NCBI RefSeq assembly: GCF_000466385.1
Contig: NZ_KE952758.1
Location: 1-58,834, forward strand
Direction: 5' to 3'
Length of the DNA: 58,834 bases
Source of the DNA: Aneurinibacillus aneurinilyticus ATCC 12856
GTDB taxonomy: Bacteria > Bacillota > Bacilli > Aneurinibacillales > Aneurinibacillaceae
Under the pieces are notes generated by a model. It was not told the DNA's origin and ran no database searches. It worked only from the letters and a program-made list of their open reading frames with translations. Both the position numbers and the translations under genes were made by a program. This document shows, piece by piece, positions 52,562 through 58,834 of the stretch (the first letter of the stretch is position 1; each line of letters begins with the position of its first letter).

Positions 52562-53695
52562 TTATGCGAGAGCCTGCTCTAACTCTTCGATCAAGTCCTC
52601 AACGTCTTCGATACCTACAGAGATGCGAATAAGACCGTCCGTAATGCCAAGTTCCGCCCGACGCTCGGCAGGAATGGACGCATGTGTCATCTGTGCCGGA
52701 ACGGATATCAAGCTTTCTACCGCACCCAGGCTTTCAGCAAGCGTAAAAATTTTCGCCCTTGACAATACCTGCTCGGCTCGTTCCCGGCTTCCCACATCAA
52801 ATGAAATCATACCACCGAAACCACGGGCCTGCTTAACTGCAATATCATGTCCAGGATGATTTTCAAGTCCCGGATAATATACTTTTACAATATCTTCACG
52901 ACGGGAAAGCCACTCTGCAATACGCCGCGTATTGGCTTCATGCTCCTCCATCCGGACTCCCAACGTCTTCATTCCACGCAGAAGATAGTAAGAATCCTGC
53001 GGTCCGAGTACTGCCCCTACAGAATTCTGCACAAAATGCATACGCTCGCCTAGTTCTTCATCTTTAACAACCACAAGACCTGCCACTACGTCGCTGTGCC
53101 CGCCCAAATATTTTGTCGCGCTATGGAACACGATATCCGCGCCCAACTCAAGTGGATTTTGCCAGTATGGTGTCATAAATGTATTATCGACAACGAGCAG
53201 AAGCCCTTTTTCTTTCGTTATTTTTGCTACAGCAGCAATATCCGTCACTTTCAACAAAGGATTACTCGGCGACTCCAGCATGACTGCTTTCGTATTTGGT
53301 CGGATGGCGGCAGCAATCGCTTCAACATCTCCAGTGTTCACGAATGTTACTTCTACGCCAAAACGGTTAAACACCTTGCTCAGTACTCGATACGTACCGC
53401 CATACACATCATCGCCTACTATGAAATGATCGCCTGTGTCGAACATCATAACGATAGTGGACAACGCAGCCATTCCGGATGCGAATGCAAAACCACGCAC
53501 ACCGCCCTCAATGTCAGCAATATACTGCTCCACTGCATGGCGGGTCGGATTGCCTGTCCGGGAATATTCGTATCCTTTGTGTTTGCCTACGCCCTCCTGT
53601 TTATACGTGCTGACCTGATAAATCGGAACGTTTACGGCACCTGTTAGCGGATCGCCGTCTACTCCACCATGGATTAGCTTTGTTTTCATTCTCAT
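52562..53695 (-). CDS. mccB: Cystathionine gamma-lyase/homocysteine gamma-lyase
   Basis: A 377-aa PLP enzyme of the Cys/Met metabolism family. The Schiff-base Lys is K195 in SATKYLGGHSD; GYEYSRTGNPT (41-51) is the cofactor-phosphate/substrate loop. It cleaves cystathionine to cysteine, the second step of reverse transsulfuration. GGGAGGG precedes ATG 53695, three bases after the mccA stop, so the pair are coupled. Confidence 0.93.
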   Translation of the reverse strand: MRMKTKLIHGGVDGDPLTGAVNVPIYQVSTYKQEGVGKHKGYEYSRTGNPTRHAVEQYIADIEGGVRGFAFASGMAALSTIVMMFDTGDHFIVGDDVYGGTYRVLSKVFNRFGVEVTFVNTGDVEAIAAAIRPNTKAVMLESPSNPLLKVTDIAAVAKITKEKGLLLVVDNTFMTPYWQNPLELGADIVFHSATKYLGGHSDVVAGLVVVKDEELGERMHFVQNSVGAVLGPQDSYYLLRGMKTLGVRMEEHEANTRRIAEWLSRREDIVKVYYPGLENHPGHDIAVKQARGFGGMISFDVGSRERAEQVLSRAKIFTLAESLGAVESLISVPAQMTHASIPAERRAELGITDGLIRISVGIEDVEDLIEELEQALA

Positions 53696-53698
53696 TGC

Positions 53699-54622
53699 TT
53701 ATATCCCTCCCTGATAAATTTTCTTGCTAAGATAACGTTCGCTACCGTCAGCAAAAAGCGTAACAATGTTGGTTCCCGGTTTTGCCTGCTGTGCCTCTTT
53801 CATTGCAGCATGCATCGCAGCACCAGCGGAGCTGCCCACCAGCATGCCTTCTTTTGCAGCCAGCTCTTTTACCCAGTGGAACGAGTCCACATCATCTACT
53901 GTATGAATCGCATTGAAGTAGCTCCTATCCATAAACTCCGGCAGGAATTCCATACCGATGCCTTCCGTTTTATGCGGGCCCGGTTCGCCTCCATTCAAAA
54001 TCGAGCCTTCAGGTTCAACAATAACGGTCTTGATATTCGGGTTCTGCTCTTTCAAATAACGAGCCGCACCCATAAACGTACCACCGGAACCGGCACCTGC
54101 CACGAATACATCTACCTTGCCATCCATCTGGCTCCAGATTTCTGGACCTGTCGTCTTGTAATGCGCAGCCGGATTAGCGGGATTGCCAAACTGCTGCGGG
54201 CAGAAAGAGCCTTCAATTTCCTGCTCAAGCTGTTTTGCTTTTTCAATGGCGCCTTTAATTCCCATCTCGGTCGGTGTATTTACGACTTCAGCGCCAAGTG
54301 CCCGCATAAGCTCCTGCTTCTCGAGCGAGAATTTTTCGGGCACGACAAAAATAACCCGGTACCCCGTACCTACTGCGGCTAACGCCAGGCCAATCCCCGT
54401 ATTGCCGGCTGTCGGTTCGATAATCGTGCCGCCTGGCTTTAATACGCCGCGCTCTTCCGCGTCGCGGATAAGTTCAATTCCCAGACGGTCTTTAACACTA
54501 CCTCCGGGATTTAAGTATTCCAACTTGGCAAATAAATGCACGCCCTCTGGCAAATCAAAAGAGGTAATTTCTACAATAGGTGTATTACCAATGAGTTCTT
54601 TTATATTGTTATAAACCTGCAT
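53699..54622 (-). CDS. mccA: O-acetylserine-dependent cystathionine beta-synthase
   Basis: A 307-aa fold-II PLP enzyme that makes cystathionine from homocysteine and O-acetylserine. PLP Lys is K44 (NPGGSVKDR); the phosphate loop is PTAGNTGIG and the C-terminal FADGSERYLS is conserved. The frame begins at 54682, but AAAGGAAG is 8 bases upstream of ATG 54622, which gives the canonical N-terminus. Upstream inverted repeats may be a regulatory site, for example CymR in Bacillus. Confidence 0.93.
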   Translation of the reverse strand: MQVYNNIKELIGNTPIVEITSFDLPEGVHLFAKLEYLNPGGSVKDRLGIELIRDAEERGVLKPGGTIIEPTAGNTGIGLALAAVGTGYRVIFVVPEKFSLEKQELMRALGAEVVNTPTEMGIKGAIEKAKQLEQEIEGSFCPQQFGNPANPAAHYKTTGPEIWSQMDGKVDVFVAGAGSGGTFMGAARYLKEQNPNIKTVIVEPEGSILNGGEPGPHKTEGIGMEFLPEFMDRSYFNAIHTVDDVDSFHWVKELAAKEGMLVGSSAGAAMHAAMKEAQQAKPGTNIVTLFADGSERYLSKKIYQGGI

Positions 54623-54694
54623 AATGTTCTTCCTTTCGACGCAGAATAAATATGTCTTATGAGCCATCATATTATAACACATTTTATACGAGTA

Positions 54695-54732
54695 TTATAA
54701 CCAAGTAAACCACTTATTTTTAAAGGTTATAA
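54695..54732. promoter_or_regulatory. Inverted repeat upstream of mccA and nfu
   Basis: TTATAACC (54695-54702) and GGTTATAA (54725-54732) are perfect 8-bp arms 22 bases apart, in the divergent mccA/nfu region next to TATAAT boxes on the minus strand (near 54673-54678 and 54695-54700). Candidate operator. CymR would be the expected regulator of mccAB, but the sequence was not compared with a CymR matrix. Confidence 0.45.
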
Positions 54733-54765
54733 AACACTTCAAAGCATATAAACTGGCAAAAACCA

Positions 54766-54794
54766 TAGATTTCTCAACAAAAGGGTAATATAAT
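54766..54794 (+). promoter_or_regulatory. Putative promoter of nfu
   Basis: TATAAT at 54789-54794 with a weak -35 (TAGATT) at 54766-54771, 17 bases apart. Confidence 0.4.
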
Positions 54795-54817
54795 ATTAGT
54801 ATGTTCGAAAGGAGTGA

Positions 54818-55066
54818 ATGAACCTTATGCAAGACACAAAAAAGCTGGAAGAAGTCCAAGAGGTTTTAGATAAACTGCGTCCGTTCCTGCAACGCGACGG
54901 CGGAGATTGCGAACTGGTTGATGTAACAGATGAAGGCGTGGTTCAGCTTCGCCTGCACGGTGCATGCGGCAGCTGCCCAAGCTCAACAATTACGCTAAAA
55001 GCGGGTATTGAGCGCGCCCTTATCGAAGAAGTTGAAGGTATTACTGAAGTACAACAAGTATTTTAA
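54818..55066 (+). CDS. nfu: NifU-like Fe-S scaffold/carrier (YutI)
   Basis: An 82-aa Nfu domain with the cluster-binding CxxC, C50/C53 (GACGSCPSS). It transfers Fe-S clusters to apo-proteins. AAAGGAG is 3-4 bases before ATG 54818 and 12 bases before ATG 54827, so either start is possible; the second removes three residues. Divergent from mccA. Confidence 0.93.
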   Translation: MNLMQDTKKLEEVQEVLDKLRPFLQRDGGDCELVDVTDEGVVQLRLHGACGSCPSSTITLKAGIERALIEEVEGITEVQQVF

Positions 55067-55074
55067 TTCATCAT

Positions 55075-55105
55075 AAAACCGGAAGCCCAAGAGCTTCCGG
55101 TTTTT
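55075..55105. terminator. Bidirectional terminator between nfu and lysR
   Basis: AAAACCGGAAGC pairs with GCTTCCGGTTTT around a 6-base loop, T5 on plus. On minus, TTTTATG follows. Confidence 0.88.
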
Positions 55106-55117
55106 GTATGCATCTTT

Positions 55118-55993
55118 TCATGATCCCATTCTCTCCATCATAAAAGACAAAAATGCCTGATTTGCCTTAGACAGATAAGCGTTTTTATTCCATGCTACAC
55201 CAAGCTTCAGATATACCGGAGGATCAAGGGAAACAGGTACAAGGTGTGTGTCATCTGCGATAACCATACGCAGAAAAAGTGTAATTCCAAGCTGCTTGGC
55301 AACGAGTGACTTGATTAACGAAATTTGGTTCGTCTCGAATGTAACGTTCAATGGCAGTCCGGACATCCTGCTTGCTCGGGCGGTAATCTCCCGCTGAAAG
55401 TAGCCTTCCTTAAACAACACAAGCGATTCTTGCGTCAACTCCTCATACGATACGGTATCACGTGTGGCAAACCGATGAGAATCAGACACACACACGATCA
55501 TTTCCTCTTTAAGAAACGGTAAGACCTCTATCTCACCCTCCACATCATCCTCCAACACGACGCCCATATCGATTTCTCCATCTATAAGCATCTGCCGAAT
55601 TTTCACCGTGCCTTGTTCATATACGGTAATCTGCAAATCAGGGTATTTCTTTTTAAAATCAATAATTAGGCCCGGAAAATAATAGGAGCCAACCATGGAA
55701 GGCAAACCGATGCGGACCTCCCCTTTTTTCAAACCGCTCAATTCCTCCATCTCTGCCTTTGCATGAGCCAGTTGATCGAGGATTGATTCTGCATGCTTCA
55801 ATAGGGCCTCTCCTTCCGCCGTTAACGAAACTTTGCGCTCTGAGCGGTTGAACAACAGAAGTCCTACTTCCTCCTCAAGCTTTTTAATGCTTTTGCTAAT
55901 CGCCGGTTGTGCTACCAGCAGTTGTTCTGCAGCCTTCGTAAAACTTTTTTGCCTGGCTACCTCCGCAAAAAACTCCAATTGTCGAATATCCAT
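55118..55993 (-). CDS. LysR-family regulator of the divergent MFS gene
   Basis: A 291-aa LysR regulator: winged helix with FTKAAEQLLVAQPAISKSIKKLEEEVGLLLFNRSERKV and an effector domain. It resembles the CcpC/CynR/YtlI-type branch, whose operator is ATAA-N7-TTAT. A perfect such palindrome lies 12 bases upstream of its start. It probably controls itself and the divergent MFS exporter. Inducer unknown. Confidence 0.92.
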   Translation of the reverse strand: MDIRQLEFFAEVARQKSFTKAAEQLLVAQPAISKSIKKLEEEVGLLLFNRSERKVSLTAEGEALLKHAESILDQLAHAKAEMEELSGLKKGEVRIGLPSMVGSYYFPGLIIDFKKKYPDLQITVYEQGTVKIRQMLIDGEIDMGVVLEDDVEGEIEVLPFLKEEMIVCVSDSHRFATRDTVSYEELTQESLVLFKEGYFQREITARASRMSGLPLNVTFETNQISLIKSLVAKQLGITLFLRMVIADDTHLVPVSLDPPVYLKLGVAWNKNAYLSKANQAFLSFMMERMGS

Positions 55994-56004
55994 ACCGCAT
56001 CTCC

Positions 56005-56019
56005 ATAACTAATAGTTAT
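56005..56019. promoter_or_regulatory. LysR box (T-N11-A palindrome)
   Basis: ATAACTAATAGTTAT is a 15-base palindrome with arms ATAACTA/TAGTTAT around a central A. It contains ATAA-N7-TTAT and a T-N11-A core, the LysR consensus. It lies between the regulator start (55993) and the MFS gene (56104). Confidence 0.78.
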
Positions 56020-56103
56020 TATAATGATGAAAATAATATATTTTATTTATTTATAACTGCATGCTACAGTAAAAGCAAGAAAACTTTATTATGAAGAAAG
56101 AAG

Positions 56104-57348
56104 ATGATTCAGGTGATTGAAGCGGGCACAAAACCGTTTTGGAGGGCGTCATTAGCACTCAGCATTGCATCATTTCTTGTATTTGCCAACATTTATTTTC
56201 CGCAACCATTGCTGCCGGTATTTACAGAGGAGTTTCATCTTTCTCCGATTATATCGAGTCTTTCGGTATCTTTAACAATTTTCACATTAGCGATCTCCCT
56301 TTTATTATACGGTCCGTTATCTGACGCAATCGGTCGAAAAAATATTATGTTTATCACCATGCTATGCGTAACGATTTTGACAGCACTTATCGCCTGGGTT
56401 CCCGGATTCAAGACACTTCTTGTCCTGCGTATATTGCAAGGTTTCTTTCTGGCAGGACTCCCAGCGATTGCCGTAGCCTACATCGGCGAAGAGTTCAGCT
56501 CTAAAGCGCTCACTGTTGCGATCGGTATCTATATTAGTGGCAATACGATAGGCGGCCTATCCGGACGTCTCATCGGCGGATTCGCTACCGATTGGATCGG
56601 TTGGCACGGTGCATTCATTATCATGGGTGGCATCAGTCTCATATGCCTTATTGCCTTTACTTGGTTGCTGCCACGCTCGGAACATTTTGAGCCGAAGCAG
56701 CTTGACTGGAAAGCTGCCACCAACAACTTTTACCGCCATTTGAAAAACCGCACGCTACTTTATGCATATGCAATCGGCGGACTACTGTTCTTCGTATTCA
56801 TAGGGGAATACAATTACATTACGTATTTGCTTCAGGGAAAGCCCTATAACCTTCCTACCTCAATCGTTAGTATGCTGTTTCTCACATACCTGGCCGGGAC
56901 AATAAGTTCTACCTTATCCGGTCGCGCGGCACGTCTCATTCCACAAGCATGGTGCGTCGGCATTGGGATTGTGCTTATGGTTCTCGGCTCGCTCGCCACG
57001 CTAATGCATAGCTTATGGATGATTGGTGCAGGTTTGCTGCTGACCAGCTTCGGTTTTTTCTTTGCACACTCTGCAGCCAGCTCATGGGTAAGTCGCCATG
57101 CTACATTCGCCAAAGCGAGCGCATCCAGTTTATATCTGTTGTCATATTATATGGGCGGCAGTCTGGGAAGCTTCTTTCTCGGCTTCTTCTATAAGTGGGC
57201 AGGGTGGAATGGCGTCATTCTTGGCTCGCTGCTCGTGCTTGCACTAACAGGCTGGTACGCCTGGAAAATGCACTGTATCGAACATCGCGAACAATTGCGC
57301 GAGCAGGTAGTCGCACGGCGAAAAGGCCAACACGTATTACATGTCTAG
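56104..57348 (+). CDS. MFS transporter (DHA1 drug/metabolite family)
   Basis: A 414-aa 12-helix transporter with the MFS motif A (YGPLSDAIGRKNIMF, helices 2-3) and motif C-like GNTIGGLSGRLIGGF in helix 5, typical of drug/metabolite:H+ antiporters. AAGAAAGAAG precedes ATG 56104, which is weak. The C-terminal tail is basic. Controlled by the adjacent LysR regulator by inference. Confidence 0.88.
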   Translation: MIQVIEAGTKPFWRASLALSIASFLVFANIYFPQPLLPVFTEEFHLSPIISSLSVSLTIFTLAISLLLYGPLSDAIGRKNIMFITMLCVTILTALIAWVPGFKTLLVLRILQGFFLAGLPAIAVAYIGEEFSSKALTVAIGIYISGNTIGGLSGRLIGGFATDWIGWHGAFIIMGGISLICLIAFTWLLPRSEHFEPKQLDWKAATNNFYRHLKNRTLLYAYAIGGLLFFVFIGEYNYITYLLQGKPYNLPTSIVSMLFLTYLAGTISSTLSGRAARLIPQAWCVGIGIVLMVLGSLATLMHSLWMIGAGLLLTSFGFFFAHSAASSWVSRHATFAKASASSLYLLSYYMGGSLGSFFLGFFYKWAGWNGVILGSLLVLALTGWYAWKMHCIEHREQLREQVVARRKGQHVLHV

Positions 57349-57365
57349 CCATTACAAACAAATCT

Positions 57366-57402
57366 ATAAAAAGCGGACGTCCATATTTAGGCGTCCGCTT
57401 TC
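57366..57402. terminator. Terminator between MFS gene and nudix gene
   Basis: AAAAGCGGACG pairs with CGTCCGCTTT; TTTTTATAG follows on the minus strand, TTTCTC on the plus. Confidence 0.85.
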
Positions 57403-57418
57403 TCAATAGAATACATAT

Positions 57419-57943
57419 TTACTTTCTTCTCGTTGCCAAGTAGGCTTGACAAAGCGGAAAAACATTATCCTGAATAAATGGGCTCATTCCAGGGGCAAAG
57501 CGTGAAAGCGACACAGGAAATACTCCTCGTTCCAGCGTTTCGAAACCAGCAGGAATACTTTCCCACTGCACTGCTTTTCCGACATAAATATTTTTCACTG
57601 CTTGTTCCTCTCCTGATCCGCTGTCAATTATATATTGCCCGATCCATTCGAGCTCTCCTGCCCTCACACCCGTTTCTTCAAACAATTCCCGGTGCGCTGC
57701 TTCTATTGGCGTTTCTCCCGGCTCTACCTTACCACCCGGTATCTCCCATCCTCTTTTTCTGTGACGCGTCAATACGATCTTTTGTTCTTCTTCATCCGCA
57801 AATATCCAGATAAGCACATGTTTTGCATTTGGCAAAAAGCGGCTACGTTCAAATGTTAAAGAAATAAACTGTCCCTGCGGGTCATAAAAATCATATATCA
57901 TTACCTCACACCACACTTTCCGACTTTCAATACTTTCTTTCAT
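57419..57943 (-). CDS. ytkD: Nudix hydrolase (YtkD/MutTA-like)
   Basis: A 174-aa hydrolase with a complete Nudix box G-x5-E-x7-REUxEExGU at G71-V93 (GKVEPGETPIEAAHRELFEETGV). The KHVLIWIF strand, the GQYII segment and VFP....SFIQDNVFPL resemble B. subtilis YtkD, which hydrolyses 8-oxo-dGTP. AAGGTTATCA precedes ATG 57943. A short linker region (1-14) is extra compared with YtkD. Convergent with the MFS gene, divergent from the SDR gene, which matches the ytkD-ytkK neighbourhood. Confidence 0.85.
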   Translation of the reverse strand: MKESIESRKVWCEVMIYDFYDPQGQFISLTFERSRFLPNAKHVLIWIFADEEEQKIVLTRHRKRGWEIPGGKVEPGETPIEAAHRELFEETGVRAGELEWIGQYIIDSGSGEEQAVKNIYVGKAVQWESIPAGFETLERGVFPVSLSRFAPGMSPFIQDNVFPLCQAYLATRRK

Positions 57944-58008
57944 TGATAACCTTAATATACAATTAAATGGAGGCTAATCAAACATTCCAAGCAGGAAGGG
58001 ATGGTTTT

Positions 58009-58794
58009 TTGAAACGCAATCGTACGGCTCTGATTACAGGAAGCGCCAAAGGACTTGGAGTCCGCATCGCCCATGAACTTGCCGCCCAAGGCATCGATAT
58101 TGCACTTAATTATCGAACAAGCAAAAGCGATGCGGACAAGTTGCAGCAAGAGCTTATCCACCAATACAACGTGAATGTATTGCTATTGCAGGGAGATGTT
58201 AGTCATCCGGCAGATGCGGAAGCGATCATCGAGACTGTTGCCTCTTCCTGGGGGCACCTTGACATTCTTATATTAAATGCCGGCCCTTACGTAAAAGAAC
58301 GAAAGAAACTGGCAGATTATACGCTTGAAGAATGGGATCGCATGATCGGGGGCAATCTTTCCAGTGCTTTCTACTTGTGCAAAGCCGCCATTCCACATAT
58401 GCGCAACCAAAGACAAGGTCGCATTGTCACAGTCGGCTTCGAAAAGGCACAGACAGCTCCTGGGTGGATGTACCGTTCAGCATTTGCTGCCGCCAAAACT
58501 GGACTCGTCTCACTGACCCGCACCATTGCCCTTGAAGAAGCGGAATATGGTATTACAGCTAATATGGTTTGTCCAGGCGATATTGTAGGAAAGGATAAAG
58601 AAAAGCATATTGCCGATGTTCATTCCTTATCCGATCCGGATACGCCGGTGGGACGCCCAGGCACTGGAGAAGATATTGCAAGGGCCATTACTTTTTTCTG
58701 TAGCGAAGCGTCCGATTTCATTACTGGAACAGTTCTGGAAGTTACCGGTGGAAAAGACGTACTTAATAAATACAAACTAGAGCGGGAACAGTAA
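58009..58794 (+). CDS. Short-chain dehydrogenase-like protein, catalytic Tyr replaced
   Basis: A 261-aa SDR protein. The NAD(P)-binding TGSAKGLG (10-17) and ILNAGP (88-93) are intact, and GNLSSAF is in place of NxxS. The active-site motif is FAAAK (F159-K163) where YxxxK is usual, and the catalytic Ser region reads VTVGFE, without Ser. A Tyr at 155 is four residues away. TTG 58009 has GGAAGGG 9 bases upstream; ATG 57967 has no SD. It resembles the YtkK neighbour of ytkD in Bacillus. It may be inactive as a dehydrogenase or use a different proton donor. Confidence 0.82.
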   Translation: MKRNRTALITGSAKGLGVRIAHELAAQGIDIALNYRTSKSDADKLQQELIHQYNVNVLLLQGDVSHPADAEAIIETVASSWGHLDILILNAGPYVKERKKLADYTLEEWDRMIGGNLSSAFYLCKAAIPHMRNQRQGRIVTVGFEKAQTAPGWMYRSAFAAAKTGLVSLTRTIALEEAEYGITANMVCPGDIVGKDKEKHIADVHSLSDPDTPVGRPGTGEDIARAITFFCSEASDFITGTVLEVTGGKDVLNKYKLEREQ

Positions 58795-58834
58795 TGACAA
58801 TACAAGGGTGTTGATTATCCAGTATGATCCAGAG

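Overview
The window is a low/mid-GC, endospore-forming Firmicutes chromosome segment. The evidence is a small acid-soluble spore protein gene (sspI), two T-box leaders, a guanine riboswitch, B. subtilis-like synteny (pheS-pheT-zapA-cvpA-mutS2-yshE; pepA-yuiD-yuiC-yuiB-yuiA-yumB-yumC; mccA-mccB with nfu and yuzB/yuzD) and a csaB-type pyruvylated cell-wall-polymer locus of the kind found in S-layer-bearing Bacillales. Aneurinibacillus/Brevibacillus-like Paenibacillaceae is my best inference. No rRNA, tRNA, CRISPR array, phage or insertion sequence was seen.

Region 1 (1-465) holds the first codons of a leftward P5C-dehydrogenase-like gene, with a sigma-54 promoter, a cre-like site and two near-identical 16-bp palindromes 31 bp apart. 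Region 2 (466-14886) is a surface-polysaccharide locus: csaB pyruvyltransferase, galE epimerase, MurJ/Wzx-type flippase, three glycosyltransferases, two adjacent small membrane-anchored proteins (one clearly DUF4330), a 114-aa two-helix protein, an O-antigen-ligase-like polymerase and a UDP-HexNAc-type dehydrogenase. A divergent MocR-regulator/LysE-exporter pair is embedded in it.

Region 3 (14999-25620), leftward, is pheS-pheT (Phe T-box), zapA, cvpA, mutS2, a DUF350 protein and a 27-aa membrane peptide; a LysR/amino-acid-permease divergon sits where B. subtilis has polX. Region 4 (25619-32300) carries a DUF2225 protein, rlmP (ysgA), a Ktr/Trk RCK protein, sspI, an M42 aminopeptidase (ysdC), a DUF2512 protein, a B12-binding radical SAM protein and ysdB. 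Region 5 (32448-38940) is a leftward ilvB-ilvN-ilvC-leuA-leuB operon under a perfect TTGACA-17-TATAAT promoter and a leucine (CUC) T-box, with an extra 11-bp inverted repeat before ilvB. Region 6 (39000-41191) is xpt-pbuX under a guanine riboswitch.

Region 7 (41302-49740) is the pepA/yui/yum redox and envelope cluster, including a 50-aa two-CxxCxGxG YuiA, plus a membrane-anchored superoxide dismutase and a 49-aa protein. Region 8 (49935-58834) has an A-type Fe-S carrier, mqnE (futalosine menaquinone route), yuzB, yuzD, mccB-mccA (reverse transsulfuration), nfu, a LysR/MFS divergon with a textbook T-N11-A palindrome, a YtkD-like Nudix hydrolase and an SDR protein whose catalytic Tyr is Phe. 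Several starts are placed downstream of the longest open frame because the Shine-Dalgarno sequence decides them.
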